Assembly (NCBI GenBank): GCA_003516955.1
Contig: DPBN01000397.1
Location: 1 to 5,354, forward strand
Reading direction: 5' to 3'
From: Armatimonadota bacterium
GTDB lineage: Bacteria > Armatimonadota > Fimbriimonadia > Fimbriimonadales > Fimbriimonadaceae
Length of the DNA stretch: 5,354 nt
Position numbers and translations under genes: made by a program. The stretch's first letter is position 1. Each line of letters starts with the position of its first letter. Positions 1 to 5,354 of this stretch are shown in pieces. The notes beneath the pieces are model-generated. The model had not been told where the DNA came from. It made no database searches and saw nothing but the letters and a program-made list of their open reading frames with translations.

Positions 1-443
1 CCGGGCGTCGCCCCCGGAGCGCCGAGCTTGGGCACCGCGAGCTGCGTCCCGTCCTCCAGCTTGGCGGCGAGGTTGAGAGCGGCCTGGTCCGCGTCCTTCA
101 GAAAGCCCCCGGCGGCCCGGATCGCATGCTCGACGCGGCTGCCGGGCTGAAGCCGGTAGACCCCCGGCTTGGCTACCCGTCCCACGACGTGCACCACGAC
201 CTCCGGCTCGGGCGCGGGCGAAGCGGCCGTCGAGACGGCCTCGGTTGGCGGCGGCTGCGAGCTGGACTCCGCGGGGACGAGCGACGGAGGAGCGCTCCGC
301 GGCGGGGCCGAGCTGCGCACCACGATCTCGGCCGGTCGCCGGAGGTTCCTTCCGCCGAGGAACCCGACCAGGAACAGCACCAAACCCGCCAACACCGCTG
401 CGCCCCAAGGGCGCGCCGCCTCGCCCCAACCCGTAGAAGCCAC
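1..443 (-). CDS. comEA: ComEA-type competence/DNA-uptake protein, N-terminal part (C-terminus beyond window)
   Basis: Translating the minus strand from the GTG at 443-441 gives 147 open codons running off the window start. Residues 1-13 form a short N-terminus, residues 14-30 a hydrophobic segment (AAVLAGLVLFLVGFLGG), and residues 31-35 are basic (RNLRR), so the rest should lie outside the membrane. Residues 45-80 are a Pro/Ala/Ser-rich linker. Residues 82-138 look like an SLBB domain: VVHVVGRVAKPGVYRL, then AIRAAGGF, then a DGTQLAVPKL end. TM anchor, linker and SLBB is the usual ComEA order. The helix-hairpin-helix DNA-binding repeats that would confirm it lie outside the window. ComEA binds incoming DNA at the cell surface or in the periplasm during transformation. 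No Shine-Dalgarno is visible. GTG is the first start after the in-frame maf stop; later GTG/TTG codons would cut into the membrane segment. A polysaccharide-export SLBB protein is a weaker alternative. Confidence 0.82.
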   Translation of the reverse strand, partial: MASTGWGEAARPWGAAVLAGLVLFLVGFLGGRNLRRPAEIVVRSSAPPRSAPPSLVPAESSSQPPPTEAVSTAASPAPEPEVVVHVVGRVAKPGVYRLQPGSRVEHAIRAAGGFLKDADQAALNLAAKLEDGTQLAVPKLGAPGATP

Positions 444-452
444 GACTTTATT

Positions 453-1070
<618 letters not shown>

Positions 1071-1076
1071 GGGGCC

Positions 1077-1082
1077 ATTTTG
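1077..1082 (-). promoter_or_regulatory. Putative -10 element for leaderless maf
   Basis: The minus strand reads CAAAAT, then GGCCCC, then GTG at 1070-1068. The hexamer matches TATAAT at four of six positions. Its 6-nt distance to GTG equals that in front of comEA and the acyltransferase, and the spacer resembles the GGGGCC found there. No -35 box is clear. It lies inside the longer maf reading frame starting at 1130, so it only acts as proposed if the shorter start is right. Confidence 0.4.
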
Positions 1083-1112
1083 ACGCTTCAGCGCGGGGCG
1101 GGTCCGCTCGGT

Positions 1113-1118
1113 CACAAT
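1113..1118 (+). promoter_or_regulatory. Putative -10 element for the aminotransferase operon
   Basis: CACAAT followed by GGGGTC closely resembles TATAAT followed by GGGGCC upstream of the acyltransferase. Transcription would start near 1125, leaving a leader of only a few bases before the ATG at 1129. The hexamer matches the -10 consensus at four of six positions and no proper -35 is seen. With the element at 1077-1082 it would form a back-to-back divergent promoter pair about 30 bp apart. The GGGG at 1119-1122 could instead act as a weak ribosome binding site. Confidence 0.35.
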
Positions 1119-1128
1119 GGGGTCAGAC

Positions 1129-2235
1129 ATGAGAGTGCCCTTCGTCGACGTTCGGTCCCAGTACGCCGAGGTTCGCGGGACGCTGGACCCCTGGGTGAGC
1201 GAGATCCTCGAGACAGGCGCCTACGTTCTGGGCAAGCACAACCGCGCGCTGGAGGAGGAGGTCGCCCGCTGGCACGGCGTGAGGCACGGGATCGCCGTCA
1301 ACAGCGGTACCGACGCGCTGCGCATCATGCTCGACGCGGCGGGAGTCGGGCAGGGGGACGAGGTGATCACCACGGCGTTCACGTTCGTCGCCAGCGTGGA
1401 GGTCATCCTGCAGGCGGGCGCGAGGCCGGTGTTCGTCGACATCGAAGCCGCGGGGTTCATGCTGGACCCGAGTCTGGTCGAGCGCGCCATCACCGAGCGG
1501 ACGAAGGCGATCATGCCCGTGCACCTCTTCGGACAGCTCGCGGACGTGGAGGCGCTGGTGCAGACCGCCCAGTCGCACAACCTGCTGCTGCTGGAGGACG
1601 CTGCCCAGGCGATCGACAGCTCCCACAACGGGGTGTTCGCAGGGAACTTCGGCGCCGCCGCGGGGCTGAGCTTCTACGTGACCAAGAACCTCGGCGCGGC
1701 TGGGGACGCCGGCATGATCCTCACGAACGACGACGAGATCGCGGAGAAGTCGCGCTCGATGCGCGTGCACGGCATGGGTCGGGAGCGCTACTACTACGAC
1801 TACGTGGGCTACACCTCGCGGATGGACGAGCTGCAGGCGGCGGTGCTCCGGGCGAAGCTGGCCCGCCTTCGGGAGTGGAACGCGCGGCGGGCCGAGCTGG
1901 CGGCGATCTACACCGAGGAGCTCCAAGGCACGCCGGTGCGCACCCCCCAGGTTCTTCCGGGCAACAACCACACGTGGCACCAGTACAGCGTCGTCGCGCC
2001 GAAGCGGGACGAGTTGCAGGCCTTTCTGAAGGAGAACGGCGTGGACTCCATGGTCTACTACCCCGTGCCCCTGCACTTCCACAAGCCGTACCGCCACCTC
2101 GCGGCGGGCCCCGGCAGTCTCCCGGTGACCGAGGAGATCGCGGCGTCCATCCTCAGCCTGCCGGTTCACCCGCATCTGAGCGACGACCAGGTCCGCTACG
2201 CCGCCGGGAAGGTCCGCGAGTTCTACGGGGCCTGA
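1129..2235 (+). CDS. DegT/DnrJ/EryC1/StrS-family PLP-dependent sugar aminotransferase
   Basis: This family transfers an amino group, usually from glutamate, to a keto group on a nucleotide-linked sugar, making amino sugars for surface glycans. The 368-aa product has the full fold: N-terminal VPFVDVRSQY, phosphate-binding NSGTDAL (58-64), DEVITTAFTFVAS, EDAAQA with the PLP-ring Asp157, and FYVTKNLGAAGDAG with the Schiff-base Lys186. The dimer motif SRMDELQAAVLRAKL and C-terminal VYYPVPLHFHKPY and LSLPVHPHLS follow. The residue two before the Lys is Val, where the family usually has Pro. Exact substrate cannot be read from sequence; WbpE/WlbC and FdtB/QdtB types are candidates. An in-frame ATG at 1117 would add four residues, but 1129 fits the MRVPFVD start and the -10-like element. 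It is the first gene of a plus-strand block, with an acyltransferase 25 nt downstream as a plausible next pathway step. Confidence 0.94.
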   Translation: MRVPFVDVRSQYAEVRGTLDPWVSEILETGAYVLGKHNRALEEEVARWHGVRHGIAVNSGTDALRIMLDAAGVGQGDEVITTAFTFVASVEVILQAGARPVFVDIEAAGFMLDPSLVERAITERTKAIMPVHLFGQLADVEALVQTAQSHNLLLLEDAAQAIDSSHNGVFAGNFGAAAGLSFYVTKNLGAAGDAGMILTNDDEIAEKSRSMRVHGMGRERYYYDYVGYTSRMDELQAAVLRAKLARLREWNARRAELAAIYTEELQGTPVRTPQVLPGNNHTWHQYSVVAPKRDELQAFLKENGVDSMVYYPVPLHFHKPYRHLAAGPGSLPVTEEIAASILSLPVHPHLSDDQVRYAAGKVREFYGA

Positions 2236-2248
2236 GGAGCAGCGGGGC

Positions 2249-2254
2249 TATAAT
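2249..2254 (+). promoter_or_regulatory. Perfect -10 hexamer for leaderless acyltransferase transcript
   Basis: The 25-nt gap between the aminotransferase stop and the next gene contains an exact TATAAT, then GGGGCC, then GTG at 2261. The normal 7-nt distance from -10 to +1 puts the transcription start on the G of the GTG. No recognisable -35 or extended -10 lies upstream. It would allow the acyltransferase, glycosyltransferase and lipoprotein to be made independently of the aminotransferase. An exact match is unexpected by chance in such GC-rich DNA. Confidence 0.55.
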
Positions 2255-2260
2255 GGGGCC

Positions 2261-3340
2261 GTGCTGAAGACGCACATCGTCACCGACGCCGACTGGGCGG
2301 AGAGGCTGCGGGCGCCGTGGAGCGAGCTGGTCGCTTCGGCACGGGACGCCACTCCCTTCCAGACTTGGGAGTGGCAGAGCCTGTGGTGGCGATGGTTCGG
2401 CGGGCGCAAAAGGCCGTGGATCGTGGCCCTGTTCGAGGGTGGCGACCTCGTCGGCCTGGCGCCCTGTTGCGTCACCCGGGGACCTTGGAAGGCGCTCCGG
2501 TGGATCGGCACCGGCGCCTCCGACTACCTTCAGCCGATCGCGCGGCCCGGGTACGAATCCGAGGTCGCCTTCGCCCTTTGGGACGCCGTTCGGGACGCGG
2601 AGTCCTTCGACCTAACGGACCTGCACCAGCTTCGGGAGACGCAGCCGCTGGCCTCCGTGGCCTCGGGCGGAACCCTGATCGAGCAGGCTAGGTGTCTCGT
2701 GCTCGATCTCCCCGGGTCGTTCGACGAGTACCTCGCCGGGCTGAGCAAGAGCCTGAGGTACGACGTGCGGCGCTTGGAGCGCGCGGAGTTCGCCGAGGGC
2801 CGGGCCCGGGTGCGCTTCGTGGACACCGACGAGGTCCAGGCGGGCATGGACGTGCTGCTGGCCACCCACAGCAAGCGCTGGAGGGACCGCGGCCTGCCCG
2901 GCGCGTTCGTCGGCAAGCGGATCCGAGGGTTCCATCGGGAGTGGGCCGAGAGCGCCAGCCGGCAGGGGTGGCTCTGGCTGGGAGTGCTGGAGCTGGACGG
3001 CGCTCCGAAGGGTGCGATCTACGCCATGGCGTTAGGTCGAAGCTGCTACTTCTACCAGTGCGGATTCGACCCGGAGGCCAAGAGCCTTTCGCCGGGCACG
3101 CTCCTGGTGGCCTCGACGATCCGCCGGGCGATCGGCGAGGGCCTGAGCACGTTCGACTTCCTGCGCGGCGACGAGCCCTATAAGCGGCGGTGGAAGCCGC
3201 AGCACGTGCACGCCAACGTCCGGTGGCTCTGGCCGAAGTCCGGCCTCGCCGGGGCCTTGGCGCGCAGCTGGAACCGGGCGGGCTGGCGCATCGAATCGAA
3301 GCTCAGGGAGCGTCTGGAAGGGCGCGGTTTGGTGGGATGA
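2261..3340 (+). CDS. CelD/BioF2-like GNAT-family acyltransferase (Acetyltransf_6/FemAB-related)
   Basis: The 359-aa protein has the layout of CelD/BioF2-like acyltransferases, which carry tandem GNAT-like folds. The N-terminal half has TPFQTWEWQSLWWRWFGG (31-48) and IVALFEGGDLVGLAP (54-68). The middle has LSKSLRYDVRRLER (161-174), the typical basic helix before the second domain. The C-terminal half has GAIYAMALG (251-259), YFYQCGFDPEAKSLSPGTLL (263-282) and the family signature FDFLRGDEPYKRRW (298-311). No signal peptide or membrane segment is seen, so it is cytosolic. Relatives are common in exopolysaccharide and PEP-CTERM/exosortase clusters. Next to a sugar aminotransferase, N-acylation of an amino sugar is the most economical role, but aminoacylation or lipid acylation are possible. 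GTG is chosen because TATAAT sits just upstream and no Shine-Dalgarno is seen. Its TGA overlaps the next ATG by four bases. Confidence 0.88.
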   Translation: MLKTHIVTDADWAERLRAPWSELVASARDATPFQTWEWQSLWWRWFGGRKRPWIVALFEGGDLVGLAPCCVTRGPWKALRWIGTGASDYLQPIARPGYESEVAFALWDAVRDAESFDLTDLHQLRETQPLASVASGGTLIEQARCLVLDLPGSFDEYLAGLSKSLRYDVRRLERAEFAEGRARVRFVDTDEVQAGMDVLLATHSKRWRDRGLPGAFVGKRIRGFHREWAESASRQGWLWLGVLELDGAPKGAIYAMALGRSCYFYQCGFDPEAKSLSPGTLLVASTIRRAIGEGLSTFDFLRGDEPYKRRWKPQHVHANVRWLWPKSGLAGALARSWNRAGWRIESKLRERLEGRGLVG

Positions 3341-4071
3341 GCGCGTCGAAGTCGGAGCCGCACCCAGACCCTTCAGGGCGCCCCCCGGACCAGCGTCCCA
3401 AGGTCGCCGCGATTCTGCCCGCCTACAACGAGGCGGAGAGGATCGGCGGGGTTCTCCGGGCCGTGGTGGCCTCGCGCCTGGTGGACGACGTCATCGTGGT
3501 GGACGACTGCTCCACGGATCGAACGGCGGAGGTTGCGGGTCAGTTCGATCGTGTCCGGGTCGTGCGTCTTCCGAGGAACCTGGGCAAGGGCGGGGCGATG
3601 TCCGCGGGGGTTTCCTCCACCGACGCGGAGCTGCTGGTGTTCGTCGACGCGGACCTCGTCGGCTTTCAGACGCACCACCTGGACGCGATCATCACTCCGG
3701 TGCTCCGCGGGGAGTGCGACATGTGCGTGGGGGTCTTCCGAGGCGGACGGTTCTGGAGCGACACCGCCCAGTGGATCAGCCCGTACATCAGCGGCCAGCG
3801 CGCGCTGTGGCGCCGGATCTTCGAGGCCGTCCCCATGATGCCCGAGCTGCGCATGGGCGCGGAGGTCGCTCTGAACACCGCCGCGCGGAGGCAGAAGGCC
3901 GTCGTCCGCCGCGTGATCCTCCACGGCGTGAGCAACACGTTCAAGGAGCACAAGATGGGGCTGGTCAAGGGCGCGGCGGCGCGGGCGAGGATGTACAGCG
4001 AGATCGGCCGGGCCATGGTCCGCATCCGCAGGAGGTATCCAAGGCGTGTTTGGCGTCGCAAGGGTGTTTAG
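3337..4071 (+). CDS. Family 2 (GT-A) glycosyltransferase
   Basis: The 244-aa product transfers a sugar from an activated nucleotide donor. GT2 landmarks are AAILPAYNEAERIG (24-37), the nucleotide-binding DVIVVDDCSTDRT (51-63), LPRNLGKGGAMSAG (78-91) and the metal-binding DxD-type VFVDADLVGF (101-110). ISGQRALWRRIF (151-162) then MGAEVALN (173-180) resemble the acceptor region of polyprenyl-phosphate-type GT2 enzymes such as DPM1-like proteins. There are no transmembrane segments. The C-terminus (229-242) is strongly basic and might hold the enzyme at the membrane surface. The ATG at 3337 overlaps the acyltransferase stop as ATGA, so translation is probably coupled; only a weak GGTGGG touches the start. 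The first 20 residues are Pro/charged and look disordered. Donor and acceptor are unknown. The last 26 bases overlap the next gene. Confidence 0.93.
   Translation: MSASKSEPHPDPSGRPPDQRPKVAAILPAYNEAERIGGVLRAVVASRLVDDVIVVDDCSTDRTAEVAGQFDRVRVVRLPRNLGKGGAMSAGVSSTDAELLVFVDADLVGFQTHHLDAIITPVLRGECDMCVGVFRGGRFWSDTAQWISPYISGQRALWRRIFEAVPMMPELRMGAEVALNTAARRQKAVVRRVILHGVSNTFKEHKMGLVKGAAARARMYSEIGRAMVRIRRRYPRRVWRRKGV
4030..4036 (+). promoter_or_regulatory. Canonical Shine-Dalgarno for the downstream lipoprotein
   Basis: AGGAGGT lies 9 nt before the GTG at 4046 and is fully inside the glycosyltransferase gene, where it is read as part of an Arg-Arg-Tyr stretch. It is the only perfect ribosome binding site in the window and decides the lipoprotein start. 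It contrasts with the apparently leaderless starts of the promoter-proximal genes. Confidence 0.8.
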
Positions 4072-5125
4072 CCTTCTGGTTTCGCTGTGGGTCGCCGGTT
4101 GCGCGCCTGCCGTCGCCAAGCCCCACCCGGACGCGGACCGCGTCCTGGTGGTGGTGAACACGCTGAGTTCGGACAGCGTGGAGCTCGGGCGGTACTACTC
4201 GCTCCGACGCGGCGTGCCTGCGGAGCACACCCTCGGCGTGAGCTTGCCGGTGCGCGACGAGGTCGGATCGGACGAGTTTCGCACCAAGCTGCTGGACCCT
4301 GTGCGGGCGAAGATCAAGTCCCTGGACAAGCGGATCGACTTCATCGTGCTCACGCGGGGCGTGCCGATCCGAATCCGCGAGGGAGGCTACTCGGTCGACG
4401 GACGGCTGGCGGCGATGGACCTGCCCGTGCTGTCCATCACCAAGCCCGAGCCGGAGAACATCCAGCGCTCGATCAACCCGTACTTCGCCAAGAACGAGAG
4501 GTTCGACTCCTCGCGCTACGGCTTCTATCTGGTGACTCGGCTGGACGGCTGGGACCTGGCGACGTGCAAGAAGCTGGTGGACAACGCCGTGAACGCGCGC
4601 CCGTTGAAGGGTCTGTTCTTCTTCGACGAGGCGGACAACCGCCGGTCGGGCGGCTACGGGGCGCTCCAGGAGCTGATGGGCAAGGCCAAGGAGATTCTGG
4701 AGCAGAAGGGGTTCCGGGCCCAGCTCGAGACCACCGGCAAGTTCGTCGCGCCGAGCGAGCCGCTGATGGGCTATGTGAGCTGGGGAAGCAACGACGGCGC
4801 GTTCGACAAGGCCGCCTACCATCGGCTGCGGTTCCACCCCGGCGCGATCGCGGAAACGTTCGTCTCCACGAGCGGCTACACCTTCTCCAAGAAGGAAGAC
4901 CACTGGCAGAGCCTGGTCACCGACCTGATCGCGCAGGGCGTGACCGGGATCAAGGGCTACGTGAGCGAGCCGTTCACCTTCGCGCTTGCGCGCCCGGACA
5001 TCCTGTTCGATCGCTACACGTCCGGATTCAACCTGGCCGAGAGCTTCTACATGGCGTCGCCGGTGCTCAAATGGAAGGACATCGTGATCGGCGACCCGCT
5101 GTGCGCCCCTTACCGCGAGCTGTGA
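4046..5125 (+). CDS. TIGR03790-family protein, predicted lipoprotein
   Basis: The 359-aa product starts with a lipoprotein signal peptide: hydrophobic residues 7-17 and lipobox VAGC with the modified Cys at 19, followed by Ala-Pro. It should be anchored outside the cytoplasmic membrane. The mature part matches TIGR03790 as I recall it: VLVVVNTLSSDS and YYSLRRGVP near the N-terminus, IDFIVLTRGVPIRI (97-110), GYVSWGSNDGAF (242-253) and a C-terminal block GVTGIKGYVSEPF (298-310) through VIGDPLCAP (347-355). The family has no established function and, as I recall its description, occurs mainly in bacteria with exosortase. Its motif order resembles gingipain-like (clan CD) proteins without an obvious His/Cys pair. 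The start is GTG with AGGAGGT 9 nt upstream. It overlaps the glycosyltransferase end by 26 nt, so it belongs to the same operon. It ends one base from the convergent argS. Confidence 0.85.
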   Translation: MFGVARVFSLLVSLWVAGCAPAVAKPHPDADRVLVVVNTLSSDSVELGRYYSLRRGVPAEHTLGVSLPVRDEVGSDEFRTKLLDPVRAKIKSLDKRIDFIVLTRGVPIRIREGGYSVDGRLAAMDLPVLSITKPEPENIQRSINPYFAKNERFDSSRYGFYLVTRLDGWDLATCKKLVDNAVNARPLKGLFFFDEADNRRSGGYGALQELMGKAKEILEQKGFRAQLETTGKFVAPSEPLMGYVSWGSNDGAFDKAAYHRLRFHPGAIAETFVSTSGYTFSKKEDHWQSLVTDLIAQGVTGIKGYVSEPFTFALARPDILFDRYTSGFNLAESFYMASPVLKWKDIVIGDPLCAPYREL

Positions 5126-5126
5126 C

Positions 5127-5354
5127 CTACATCCGCTCGGGAGCCGAGACCCCCAGCAGACCCACCGCCCCCCGCAGGCCCAGGGCGGCCGCGGCGCACA
5201 GAGCCAGCCTGGCCCTTGTGAGCCGGGGTTCTTCGGGCTGGATCACCCGGCACGTGTCGTAGAACCCGTGGTACAGCCTCGCGAGCTCGACGGCGTACGT
5301 GGTGAGTCGATGCACGCCGAAGTCGTCGGCGCATCGCCGAACCTCGTAGGGAAG
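5127..5354 (-). CDS. argS: Arginyl-tRNA synthetase, C-terminal fragment (rest beyond window)
   Basis: The minus strand is open from the window edge to a TAG at 5129-5127, giving the last 75 residues of a larger protein. They match the C-terminal anticodon-binding (DALR) helical bundle of class I arginyl-tRNA synthetase: an early LPYEVRRCADDFGVHRLTTY, then ELARLYHGFYDTCRVI, then a helix with RARLALCAAAALGLRGAV and the near-universal ending GLLGVSAPERM. ArgS charges tRNA-Arg with arginine using ATP in the cytosol. The HIGH-type catalytic motifs lie outside the window. The gene converges on the lipoprotein gene, so their 3' ends face each other with no room for a dedicated terminator. Confidence 0.94.
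   Translation of the reverse strand, partial: LPYEVRRCADDFGVHRLTTYAVELARLYHGFYDTCRVIQPEEPRLTRARLALCAAAALGLRGAVGLLGVSAPERM

Noticed and set aside
1080..1085. TTGACG as a -35 box for the aminotransferase promoter
   Set aside because: The gap to CACAAT is about 27 nt, far from the 16-18 nt needed, and no better -10 is placed correctly.
1117..1119. Alternative aminotransferase start four codons upstream
   Set aside because: It falls inside the proposed -10 element, adds only MGSD, and the family N-terminus begins with the later Met-Arg-Val-Pro.
1123..2175. 350-codon minus-strand frame opposite the aminotransferase
   Set aside because: It is His/Val/Arg-rich low-complexity translation with no motifs, wholly antisense to a clear PLP enzyme.
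2253..2267. Tiny ATG-to-TGA frame (four codons) overlapping the acyltransferase GTG, like an upstream regulatory ORF
   Set aside because: Its ATG lies inside the TATAAT promoter hexamer and would not be in a transcript starting at the GTG. It is explained by the -10 sequence.
3965..4903. 312-codon minus-strand frame opposite the lipoprotein gene
   Set aside because: Its composition is typical of an antisense shadow and the opposite strand encodes a convincing lipoprotein with a strong ribosome binding site.

Overview
This is a densely packed bacterial chromosome segment of high G+C (roughly two thirds by eye). It has seven protein-coding genes, two of them cut by the window edges, and no RNA gene, insertion sequence, CRISPR array or gene-free stretch longer than about 60 bases. 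Strong codon-position bias, the competence gene comEA and a family linked to exosortase/PEP-CTERM bacteria point to a free-living, envelope-rich bacterium. The phylum cannot be fixed from the sequence; Armatimonadota- or Planctomycetota-like lineages are only a guess.

Layout. On the minus strand, positions 1-443 hold the N-terminal part of a ComEA-type competence protein. It lies directly downstream of a Maf-family nucleotide pyrophosphatase (453-1070). Diverging from maf on the plus strand is a tight four-gene block: a DegT/DnrJ/EryC1/StrS sugar aminotransferase (1129-2235), a CelD/BioF2-like GNAT acyltransferase (2261-3340), a family 2 glycosyltransferase (3337-4071) and a TIGR03790-type predicted lipoprotein (4046-5125). 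The last of these converges, with one base between stop codons, on the C-terminus of arginyl-tRNA synthetase (minus strand, 5127-5354).

How the genes may work together. The aminotransferase could aminate a nucleotide keto-sugar, the GNAT protein could acylate the amine, and the glycosyltransferase could move the sugar to a carrier or surface polymer. The lipoprotein is co-translated with them and belongs to a family I recall as restricted to exosortase-bearing species. This suggests a small surface-glycan or exopolysaccharide tailoring operon whose upstream sugar dehydrogenase or dehydratase lies elsewhere.

Most notable signals. First, three starts (comEA, maf, acyltransferase) have an A/T-rich -10-like hexamer exactly 6 nt before a GTG start, and the aminotransferase has a similar one 10 nt before its ATG. 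This fits leaderless transcription. The two promoter-distal genes instead rely on stop/start overlap or a perfect Shine-Dalgarno sequence. Second, the TIGR03790-type protein has a motif order like gingipain/clan CD (caspase-fold) proteins, but the catalytic His and Cys appear to be replaced.
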